Assembly (NCBI GenBank): GCA_029817715.1
Contig: JARUPY010000189.1
Span: 1,984,001-2,048,000, forward strand
Direction of reading: 5' to 3'
DNA length: 64,000 nt
Origin: Melastoma dodecandrum
Taxonomy: Eukaryota > Streptophyta > Magnoliopsida > Myrtales > Melastomataceae
Shown: positions 20,125 through 29,819 of the stretch, piece after piece
Numbering within the stretch: position 1 is the first letter of the stretch
Layout: every line of letters starts with the position of its first letter
The notes under the pieces: model-generated
What the model was told of the DNA's origin: nothing
The model's input: the letters and a program-made list of their open reading frames with translations, nothing else
Databases searched by the model: none
Translations under genes and position numbers: made by a program

Positions 20125-21809
20125 CAACCACAGCGGAAACGGAAACAGCGATAAGCCCGACGATAAGCGCAGACGGGGCGTCCCCTGCATCGTCGACACA
20201 TGTATCCTCGCCTTCGACTTCCACGTCCTCCTAACAGCCTTCCTCATCGTCGTCGTCCGACCAGCCCTCCTCGCCGCCGTCGTCGACCAGCCAGCCTTCC
20301 TCGTCGTCGTCGTCTGACCAGCCCTCTTCGCTGCCGTCGTCGGCCAGCCCCTTTCTGCTGTTACCATCTCTGCCCTCACCGGACCCGGGGGCGACCCATC
20401 CGCGCCGGCAAGTCGCTCGAGAAGGGCTGCATCTTTCTGCTTCTTTTGTTCCCCGATTGCCGCTCCAGCTCTGGCTTCCCCCCATAGTCGATGCTCGTTT
20501 TTCGATTTTTGATTCTTGGTGTCTTGGCCCTAAAACCCCCGAAGGTGATGTTTTCTATTCGTTTTAATTTTTTATTCGCATTTAACCGTTTGCAAGGATG
20601 TTTTTTATATTTTTATATTTTTATATTTTTTTTTACTGACCATGCTTTTACTTTCTCATATGATCGTTTGTTGTTTATTTTATTTTTTTTATTTTTTATT
20701 TTTAAAATTCGTCACTAATTTTAAAAGTTCTTTTTCTTACAATGTTTTACAATTCATTTTTTAACTTTGTTTGTGCGAACATGTCTATTTACAATTAAAA
20801 TTAAAATTAAAAAAAAACGTTTCCTGTTATTTCTTTGTTTAAAATCAATTTGACTCTAATTTTATGATAATTATTATTATCTATGTAAATCGTATTTCTA
20901 TCTCATGCATTGAATTCTAGTTTTTTACATTATTGATTGTGTACATCATGTTTCATCCATGCTTTCAAAATTTTGAACTTACAGTATATTTAATGTTTTC
21001 CCTTTACATTTGGTTAATTGCTTTACTTCCCGTTGTGATTCTAAACGTTGTCTATTACGATTCTATATTTATGTTAAAGAGTGGGTTTACGTTTAAATCG
21101 TCTAATTTTGTTACTGTCATAATTTTAAAAACTTAGTTCAAAACTTTTTAACTTTAGTTATTTATCTATTTTAGAAGTTTCAAAACTTTTCTCGAATAGT
21201 TTACTTCGTTTATTCGATATTTATGCAGGTATCTTGGGGGCGTGATTACGGACAATTAAGGCACGTACCCTATTCAACATGTTCGACGTAATGAAGTATT
21301 CGAGGGTTTATTTTGGATTCTCGAAGATAAAGACCATCTGAAGACGGCTTCGCACTCACCAACGTTACGTCGTCAACGGGCCCACCAGGTTCACCGTAAA
21401 CCTATTCTAAAAACGGCACCGTGAGGTACAAACGCTAACGGGGGCGTTTTATATAGAGTGAGCAATGGTACAAACACCCGGTTCTCCCTTGAATTTATTT
21501 TTTGGCTTAGAAACTTAAGGGCATTAATAAATGTATGTTGCTTGCATTTTTGCCCGAAAAATTAATTTTTACGAAGAAATATTTTCATAAAAAAAATAAT
21601 TCACGTAGACTTTTAAGCATCATTGAGCTTGAGATCATTTTTAATGTCGAACAATTTCTTTTCTAAAACCGAGCTCAAATAAAATCGGACATTAAAAACA
21701 TAGGATAAAAGCCTCCCTTTTCTTTGTGATGCATGCGATTTAGTAATCCCTAATTCCCGAACCTTAACAGATCTCTATAGTTTTTCTAACTTGAACTTAA
21801 AATAAGTTA
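20125..21809 (+). other. Interior of solo LTR B right of element C: GC-rich block, then T-rich block
   Basis: 20125-20480 is GC-rich with tandem CAGCCTTCCTC(A/G)TCGTCG units of about 63 bp that would encode Ser/Pro/Gln-rich peptide. 20490-21230 is strongly T-rich and ends in a splice-acceptor-like TTTATGCAG. 21235-21809 is typical U5-like sequence. No host gene seen. Confidence 0.6.
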
Positions 21810-21909
21810 GTGGCGACTCCTTCACATTTTTCAAAATCCGAAGCCTTATCGTCGAGGGAGGATATCCATTTTAGATGGAACCGGAAACGGGATCACCCGC
21901 GACAGCTGC

Positions 21910-24900
21910 AAAAGTATATCTATGCTCCAATAGCGTCAACAATCTTTTATTTCGACTCAGCCAGAGAAATCTGGGAAGAACTAAGAGAAAGGTATGGGGA
22001 GCCGGACGATTCGAAGGTTTGCCAACTACAACTGCAGTATTTATACCTTGATTCAGGGATCTCGGACAGTTTCGACTTTTTATAATGAAATGCTCTCCAT
22101 CTTGAGAGAGCTGAGGATTTACCGTCCTATCCCATGTTGTGAGTGCAGAAAATGTGACTGTAAGTGGGAACAGAACTACGTAAACCAGCTGCAAAAAGAC
22201 ATGCTGTTTAAATTCTTGAATGAATTGAATAGCGAGTATCAGGGTCTGAGGACTCAGATTTTTTGCGGAACCCACTTCCCACTTTGGGAGAAGCCTACAA
22301 TATAGTGCAGCGAGAAGAATTGCAGCGGGCTTTAAGAAATGAGGACAATGTGTTAATGGCGCATCCAGTCACAGCTACCTCTGTCACTAAACCAGGGTAT
22401 GATGCAGAGAAACTTAAAGAAGCAAGTCTCGTGAATTTTGCTGGGAAAAGAAAGTTTAACCCAGATATCGTCTGTGACAACTGCGGCAAGAAAGGACACA
22501 TTAAGAGGGAGTGCTATTTCTTAGTGGGCTTTCCCTCTAACAGTAGAGGAGGCAGGACTCGAGGAAGAGAAGGAATGAGATTTCAAGGTGGAGACAGTAG
22601 GAGGATGGTTAACTCTGTTAAAATTGGAGGGGAAGCTTCTACTGAACAGAATCTCTCAAGTCTGAATCTTTCAGCGACTCAGGTTCAGCGGTTGTTGTCG
22701 TTGCTGAGTGTGGAAGACAACAACAATAGCCAATCTAATGCCCAGGTTTCATACAACCAATCTGGTCAATCCTCTGTTTCCTCTGTTCCTTTCTCAGGTA
22801 TCACCTCAACCTTATCTTCCCATAATAAAGCCATTCGGGCAAGCTTTCAAACCTGGATTTTAGACACCGAAGCTACAGATCACGTTGCCTCTACTCTTGC
22901 CTATTTTACTGAGTATAAGGAATTGCATAAACCTTTACAAATACATCTACCAAACAACAGCACTGTTCAAGCCACCCATATAGGAAAAGTACATCTTACT
23001 CCAACTTTTCTTCTGGACGATGTGCTTTTTGTCCCAGATTTCCGATTTAACTTAGTTTCAGCCAGTAAACTCACTAAGCACTCTCACATATGCCTTGTTC
23101 AGTCACACGAATGCTGTTTTATTCAGGACTTACGCAGTTGGATGACGATTGGACTTGCTAGGAGGAGAGGAGGTCTATATGTAATCGGGGAGATGGCTGG
23201 AGATAACAAGAAAGAGCAAAACACAAGCATACATCAGCAGCATACACAGTTACATACTTCAGACACAATACATGCTTTTAACATAGTTAGGCAATGCACT
23301 AGCCTAGATAACTTTGATCTTTGGCATCTAAGACTAGGACATGTTGCATACAGTAAATTGCCATTTCTGAAACAGTTGGAACCTACCATCTCTATGCAAC
23401 AGAGCAATGCATGTACTGCTTGTCATCAATCTAAACAAAAAAAGTTGGTTTTTCCAATCAGCACAATTCACAGTGTTGCGTCCTTTGATTTATTGCACTG
23501 TGACATATGGGGGCCTTGTTCAATCACAGCATTAGGAGGTTACTGGTTCTTCCTAACGATTGTTGATGATTTCACAAGAGTCACCTGGGTGTTTCTAATG
23601 CAGACGAAGGGTGAAGTAAGAAAATTATTGCAGGATTTTTACATTTTTGTAGAAACACGGTTTCAAACAAGAATTAAGGCAATTAGAAGTGATAATGGTT
23701 CAGAGTTCTTACTGACAGACTTTTATAAGAAATATGGCATTCTTCATCAAACGTCCTATGTTGAAACACCACAGCAAAATGGTGTAGCCGAACACAAACA
23801 CCAACATCTGTTAGAAGTCACCATAGCCCAACTTTTTCAGGCAAATCTACCTCTCTATTTTTGGGGTTATGCTTTACTGGCTGCCACACATGTGATCAAT
23901 AGATTACCTAGCAAAATTCTGCATTATAAATCGCCTTACGAAAAACTTTTTCTTAAAAGTCCTGTTTATCAGAATTTGAGAGTTTTTGGATCTCTTTGCT
24001 TTGCTTGTACATATGTGCATGACAGGAAGAAGTTGGATAAAAGAGCTCGAACGTGTGTCTTTTTGGGCTATCCACTTGGTACGAAAGGTTATTACCTTTT
24101 GGATTTGGACAAAAACACTGTGTTTATATCTAGGGATGCAATTTTTCATGAGTCTATTTTTCCCTTCAAATTACAGCATCAAGAACAACAGACAGACAAC
24201 TCTTTGGTTTTGCCACTCCTTTCAACACAGTCTGCATCATCATTTTCACTGCATATTCATGATACAGATCATGTTTTCAGTCAGGACATTTCTGTTCCTT
24301 TAGAAACTTCACACTCAGAGTCCACATTTACTTCCCCACAGCATCATTCATCTGAACAATTATCACATACATCCATTTCATCTAATCCCATGCATACAGA
24401 TTTGCATTTGCGAAGGAGTACAAGATCCAGAAAAGTCCCTGGTTTTCTCCACGATTACTATCACAATCTCTCTTCCCAGGAAGCAAGTCCTGAATCATCT
24501 GAATTGCGTGCCAGGTCTACTTCCTTAACTCAAATGCCTTCTTCTTCTTCTTCTTCTTCTGTCTCTATCCCTTATCCAATTGAGCCATATATCTCCTATT
24601 CTAAACTGTCCAAACCTTACAGGTCTTACCTTTTATCTTTGGATCAATATCCTGAACCTTGTGGCTATAGAGAGGCTGTTCAATTTCCACACCGGCAAGA
24701 CGCAATGGCTGCTGAGCTACGAGCTCTCCAAGATAATAAGACATGGGAGATTGTTTTTCTACCCTCAGGCCATCGTGCCACAGGTTGTAAGTGGGTATTT
24801 AAAACAAAGCTCAGGGCTGACGGCACGGTGGAAAGACACAAAGCAAGACTAGTTACTAAGGGCTATACTCAGAAGGAAGGTTTTGATTTTCAAGAAACCT

Positions 24901-26226
24901 TCAGCCCGGTAGCCAAACATATTACTATTCGACTCTTTCTTGCTCTTGCTTCTATGCACAATTGGAGTTTGCGTCAATTCGACATCCACAATGCTTTTTT
25001 GCATGGAGATTTATTGGAAGAAGTGTATATGGATATGCCGGAAGGTTTGGACATTTAGGGGGAGAAGTTTAGTGGAAAACCAGTATGCAAACTCAATAAG
25101 GCTTTATATGACCTTAAACAAGCTTCGAGGCAATGGAATGAGAAGCTATCTGCATGTCTGTTAGCCAGTGGTTTTAGGCAATCTAAATCTGATTACACCT
25201 TGTTTACTAAACAGGAGAAAGATGGATTTATAGCAGTGCTGGTCTATGTGGATGATAAGGCTGTGGCTGCTTCTTCTGATAATCTGATTGATGAGCTCAA
25301 GCAATACATGTCGCAACACTTTAAGGTGAGAGACTTGGGAGTCTTGAGGTATTTTCTGGGTCTGGAAATAGCAAGAAGTAAGGAGGGAATTTTTATCTCT
25401 CAAAGAAGCTATGCACTTCGGTTGCTTGAAGACATGGGCAAATTGGCAGTAAAACCAAGCAATGTACCTATGCTGCCTAATGTCAAGTTGGGAAGATCAG
25501 AGGAGGAAGAAGTTGTAGAGGCAAGTGGATATAGAAGGATGGTTGGAAAGATGATCTACCTGGGGATCACAAGGCCAAATTTAGCCTTCTCAATTCATAC
25601 TATAGCCCAATTTATGGACAAACCGTCGAAAAAACATTGGGATGCAGCAAGTCAGGTCCTCAAGTATCTAAAGAGCACTCCAGGGAAGGGTCTATTTTTC
25701 TCAAGTAGAGGTCCACCTAAACTGGAAGCGTATTCTGATAGCGACTGGGGTGGCTGCGTAGACACACGCAAGTCGACCACTGGTCTGGCAATCTTTCTGG
25801 GAGGTTCATTGGTGAGTTGGAAGTCGAAGAAACAAACAACAGTATCGAGGAGCTCGACAGAAGCTGAATACAGAGCTATAGCGACAGCAACGGTAGAAAT
25901 TCTATGGCTGGTTGCTTTATTGAACGATTTTGGATTGAATGCTGAATTACCAATATCTCTTCACTGTGATAATAAGTCAACGATATACATCAACAAAAAT
26001 CTAGTATTCCATGAGCGAACAAAGCATCTGGAATTGGATTTACACTTTGTCGGAGAAAAGCTTGAACAAGGCGTGATCAACATCTTGCATCTCAAGACAT
26101 ACGAGCAATTAGCGGATCTCTTCACGAAAGCGTTGCAGCCTGGGAAACAGAACGAGTTTTTAAACAAGATGGGAATGAGAGACATATATAATTCCCATCT
26201 TGAGGGGGAGTGTCGACAGTCATGAA
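21910..26226 (+). pseudogene. Copia A gag-pol, remainder: zinc knuckle, protease, integrase, RT, RNase H; degraded
   Basis: Gag resumes at 21910 after the solo-LTR insertion. Frame changes near 22030 and 22262 show two indels. The main frame (22263-25058) contains a zinc knuckle CDNCGKKGHIKREC and a protease motif LDTEATDHV at about 22860, where the usual Gly after DT/DS is Glu. An integrase follows: HLRLGH, CTACH, core residues in CDIWGP, SDNGSEF and the QQNGVAE segment. The RT start is GCKWVFKTKLRADG. A TAG at 25056-25058 stops RT after MDMPEGLDI. The same frame reopens and continues with YVDD, SDSDWGGC and SSTEAEYRAI of RNase H to the stop at about 26226, adjacent to the 3' LTR. Probably dead but recent enough to read end to end. 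Confidence 0.93.
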
Positions 26227-26517
26227 CTATAGCAAGTGCAGCTACAGTTTGAAGGATGAACAGAGGAGGAATTAAAGAAGAGACAAGAAGGGCCTTTGAC
26301 AAATAAAGCTGAAGGCCGAGATGCAAGATTCATTTAATAGATGGGCCAGAAAGGGCCCCATATGGTTTACATGTGATTTGTATGAAGGGCATATAGGTAA
26401 TAGCATAGCCTGTTAGCTTTGTTATAATGGCAGTAGCACACAAAATAGAATTGCGCGGAGGTTGTGGGAATGAGCAGATGAAGGAAATCATGTTCTCGTC
26501 GCCTGTTTGAACCTTCA
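26211..26517 (+). repeat. 3' LTR of Copia A
   Basis: 307 bp, TG...CA ends, preceded by the purine tract TTGAGGGGGAG and followed by target duplication GTCCC. The last codons of pol overlap the LTR start. Confidence 0.95.
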
Positions 26518-26522
26518 GTCCC

Positions 26523-26832
26523 TGCCGTACAGTTGCACCCTTTCACATAGATTTATCCGAGAAGCATCCTTCAATCATGTTTCTGGTGATAGACGTGGAC
26601 GAGCTGACGGTAAGCTGTTGCGCCTGGCAATTCATCTTGAAAATTCTGTCATGGATGTTGCTCTCTCAAACGGAGCGTATACTCCGCGATTCGCCTCTGC
26701 TCGATGCAGGAGTTCAGCACGTCGCGGGATTTGAAAGCGACACCAACCTTCTGTTTCCGTAGAAATGGGCAACAATTCGATTGGCTGGAGGGGGCGAATA
26801 AGCCGGAGCACCAACCTTCTATTTCCTTGTGA
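26523..26832 (+). pseudogene. Thioredoxin h-type, rest of active-site exon and last exon
   Basis: After the GTCCC duplication the exon continues as CRTVAPFHIDLSEKHPS and FLVIDVDELT to a GTAAGC donor at 26610. The next exon begins after GATGCAG at 26710 and gives EFSTSRDLKATPTF, then NGQQFDWLEGANKPE, which matches the C-terminal half of plant thioredoxin h. Changes from the family include Trp to Arg in the SxW(D/N) position and loss of the normal C-terminal tail. After ANKPE an 18-bp repeat of upstream sequence leads to a TGA at 26832. With the missing active-site Cys and the 20.8-kb insert this is a pseudogene or a recently killed gene. Confidence 0.88.
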
Positions 26833-27568
26833 TTTCAGTCTTCCCTCATGTCGTCTGTAACTTCAGGTTTCTTTGTAAATCAATCAATGACTGCAGCTGA
26901 ACTGCCCCGGCCTATTCGGCATGTACTCAGCCGGGATCTTGCTCCTGAAATGGCAATCCCGAGCCTTAGATCCTCATCCGAAGTAAAGAACTTCGACTCC
27001 GAGATCAAAGCCAACGGCTACGTCCTCAACATGTGGAAGGACTGACCGAGACGGCTACTGGACTTGACGACCCTCGAGCTCGACTCTGGCAGAGGCTGGG
27101 ACTTGGCCAGGAAGCTGGCATCAGAAAGGGGGTCCCCTTGGGAGGAGAAGGCTTTCCGCCTCAACGGCCCTCGACCATCCCTACTTTTTCCAATGTGCCG
27201 ATCAAGGCTGCCGCTGTCCCATGGAAACTTAGCTCGCTAAATGAGGATTTGACATCGAGCAGTTGGCCGAAAGAACCAAGTCATGGCAAAATTGGGGATC
27301 TGGATCTCAGACAGATATCTCTGCCGGAAATTTCAGCGGAGAGACGGGCATGTAGAGTTTCTGTGCAGTGACCGCGGCATGGTTTTTGGATCGTATATTG
27401 TTATCGGAGGATCGGCCTTCGGTACATTGATCAGCAAGGAGCGAAGAGACTTTAATAGAACTTAATTTGAAAATTTAATTATAATTAGTGATTGATGATT
27501 AACTAAATATATAAGGATGGCGATTGATATTTTCCCCCTCTTGTGAAACCACCAAACTAAGAAGAAGA
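26833..27568 (+). other. Intergenic: unrecognised open frames, upstream region of the PRC-barrel gene
   Basis: Several short plus-strand frames (for example 27033-27371) without recognisable domains. They may be leftover from the thioredoxin locus or chance. The 5' UTR of the next gene probably starts after about 27480. Confidence 0.4.
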
Positions 27569-29325
27569 ATGTGGGACTGCGTTCGCTTCCATCCGCTGCT
27601 TCCGCCCGCCATTGTTGCCCGTCCCAAGCAACGCTCGAATTCCAACCCTACCTTCAGCCTGCGGTGCAGCAGGCTTCTCTCTGCCTCTGAGCCCCCGAGA
27701 GATGGCGGCGGCGGCGAGCTGAGGTTTGAGGAGCAAGTCACTAGGACTAGGGAGAAGGAGCTGAACCGGCTGGAGTTGGATTTGGAGAGCGAGAGGGAGG
27801 GGGAGGGTGGAGGCGATATTGAGTTGTCTTCGAAGACGGTGAGGGTCGGGGGAACCGATCGATGGAAGGGGAAGAGTGGGAGGAGGGAGATCCTCCGGAG
27901 GTCGCATTTCTTGGCCAAGCAGGTCATCTCCATGGAATCCGCTCTCTCTTTGGGATTCGTCTCCCAGCTTTGGGTCGATCCTTCGTCGGTCTGTTTTTCT
28001 GGCTCCTCCCCGTTTCCTTCTTTCTATTGATTTACTGTGTACGAGCTGTGGAATCTGTGTTGCTGCAATGTCAGTTGAGCGTAGTTGTTGTGGAGGTGAG
28101 GCCTAGCTTGCTTTCAGCCGATTCCGAGAGGTTCCTTCTCGAGGATGTACGCAAGGTTCTGCCCTTCTATGAATGTTGTTTTGAATTATCGTTTTCTCGG
28201 AGTGATTGTGTTGAGAAGCAGCGTGGTTGATGAGCATGTTTGTTATGTGTTTAAGGTTGGTGATGTCTTGCTGGTTGAGAATGAAGGAGTGCTGGAAAGT
28301 GAGCTCAAGATGGCTGGCCTCGAGACACTGGTGTGTTTTCTACATGGCTCAGCTACCCTCAACAAAGAATCATTTCTAAGTTCATTCCTCCAGTTTATTA
28401 TTATTATTATTATTATTATTTGCTTTTGCCGAGAAGTCGTGGCTGTGTCTCTTTGTTGTTTACCACTTGATGACAAGTTTCTGGTGAGCCTGAACCGGTG
28501 ATTTGTGTTAGGTAGGATATGAAGTTGTAACTCCAGGTAGGCGAAGCATTGGCAAGGTACCGTATCTGTGATGTGCCTCATAAGTGGTCTTCCTCTGAAA
28601 CTTTGTTCTTGTTCTTCTGCCCTAATCTAAACAGAAATCTTTCAGGTGAGAGGGTATAGCTTCAATGTTAATACTGGCGAGGTTGAGCTGCTGGAGATCG
28701 ACTCATTCGGGATTTCGATTGTTCCATCAAGTTTGGTATGGAGATGGATTTCTCCCCATTAATAATGCTCTGAGATAAAATCTGCCAGAGTTTTCTGTTG
28801 GTGATGAGGTCTATGCAAAATTTGCTTGACGTTGCTGCAGGTGAGTACTTATGCCTTATATACCATGGATGTCCTGGAAGTTGCTCCCGACACAGTTTTC
28901 GTGCAAGAGGAGGCCGTTGGACGCCTACCTAGGTTGACTCAAGTAGGTTCCTTGTTCCTTTGTTGGCATGTTGTTCATGGGTTTCAATATTTAGAGATGG
29001 ACCATCTTCCTTCTCTACTTGCACCAACTGATAAGCGCTCTATCCACTAAGAACGTCCAAGTCATTTGATGTATTACCAATTACGTCGATGGTGATCTAT
29101 TTCCTCCTTGCCAGATCGTATCCACGCCAAATTTCCCTTAATGACTTCTTGCCATTTTGTTCAAAGGGTTGGTGGGGTTCCCGAAATGCAGCAGCATCAC
29201 GTGATGAAGACCATGAGAAACCAGTTAGATCAGCTAGAAGCCTGAGGGGTCGAAGAAGAGGGTCGACGCACCCCCGGGGGAAGGAGAACAACGATGACTG
29301 GGATCTTCCTATGGATTTCTTATGA
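27569..29325 (+). CDS. PRC-barrel-like domain protein, probably plastid-targeted (At2g38570-like)
   Basis: Seven exons in phase: 27569-27988, 28075-28155, 28256-28330, 28512-28556, 28646-28735, 28841-28942, 29167-29325; 323 residues. All borders are GT-AG. The N-terminus is basic and Ser/Pro-rich, as in a transit peptide. Conserved blocks are FLAKQVISMESALSLGFVSQLWVD (split across my reading at 27905-27976), VVVVEVRPSLL, then V-R-G-Y-S-F-N-V-N-T-G and DSFGISIVPSSLVSTYALY, which match the plant PRC-barrel-like family by recall. The start MWDCVRFHP was chosen over an in-frame ATG 45 bp upstream because relatives begin M-C-D-C-like. PRC barrels usually bind proteins or RNA; the precise role is unknown. 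A (TTA)n microsatellite sits in intron 3. Confidence 0.78.
28396..28424 (+). repeat. (TTA)n microsatellite in intron 3 of the PRC-barrel gene
   Basis: About nine TTA/ATT units in the intron between 28330 and 28512. Confidence 0.9.
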
Positions 29326-29819
29326 GACAAGTTTTCCTCGGGGCACCCTTTGACCTTTTTTTGCGCCCGGATGACAAAGTCCTGCACGAATCCTGAGCAT
29401 ACATCAGCGGGAAGCCTTCTCAAAATGGTTATGGTATGTTTTGGTTTTGTTAAAGAATTGGAAAACGTGGGTCACATAAAATGATTTATTTTTAATACAG
29501 TGTGAAAGGATGTGTATATATAAATGTTCTGCATGTTTTTTTTAAAAAGTTAATATCTAAACCAAAAGGTCTAAATTAAACTTTTGAATCATTACCAAAT
29601 AAATTGCCAGAAAGAAAACACCCTAAGGCGTTTCTCAAAGAAGGGTAAATTTTTATTGAACCAAACAGGGGGGGCGAAAGGAAGGGGATTCTTCTAGAAT
29701 ATTGAGGAGAAACCCTCCAGATACAACGATCCCTGACCTGGTGACATTCCTCCTCCCTGCCTCCGAAATCAACCGATCCGTCTCCACCACGGAAGTTCGT
29801 TAGGGTTACGGAAGCAGAA
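29326..29819 (+). other. Intergenic between the PRC-barrel and TTC1-like genes
   Basis: About 490 bp holding the 3' UTR of one gene and promoter plus 5' UTR of the next; no other feature seen. Confidence 0.6.

Larger units (their letters stand above)
6306..21904 (+). mobile_element. Tat/Ogre-like solo LTR B (about 2.6 kb net), hosting element C
   Basis: Starts TGTCATAACCC at 6306, ends CCCGCGACA at 21904, and is flanked by a perfect 5-bp duplication GCTGC (6301-6305 and 21905-21909). Subtracting element C leaves about 2.64 kb with no gag-pol and no second terminal repeat, so it is read as a solo LTR left by LTR-LTR recombination. A GTGGCGACTCC motif at 21810-21820 lies inside the LTR close to its end; I recall this as common in Ogre-type LTRs. 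It also has a GC-rich, Ser-codon-rich block (20125-20480) and a T-rich block (20490-21230). A strand label is nominal. The lineage call is inference. Confidence 0.82.
5687..26517 (+). mobile_element. Ty1/Copia LTR retrotransposon A, nearly complete, hosting nested elements
   Basis: Bounded by LTRs (5687-6007 and 26211-26517) that begin TGTCGACAG and end ACCTTCA, and flanked by a perfect 5-bp duplication GTCCC (5682-5686 and 26518-26522). A tRNA-iMet-type primer site abuts the 5' LTR and a purine tract (TTGAGGGGGAG) abuts the 3' LTR. Removing nested insert B leaves about 5.2 kb, the normal Copia size. A hand comparison of the LTRs gave roughly 16 substitutions in about 295 aligned bases plus two longer indels, so A is clearly older than element C inside it. 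Gag-pol is broken by the nest, two frameshifts and a stop. Confidence 0.93.

Noticed and set aside
20125..20490. Several overlapping frames with Ser/Pro/Asp-rich or Arg-rich repeats
   Set aside because: They arise from a (TCG)n-rich tandem repeat inside LTR B and are open in many frames.
21808..21904. True primer-binding site marking a full-length Ogre element
   Set aside because: The perfect GCTGC duplication and CA end at 21904 place the motif inside the LTR, and no gag-pol follows.
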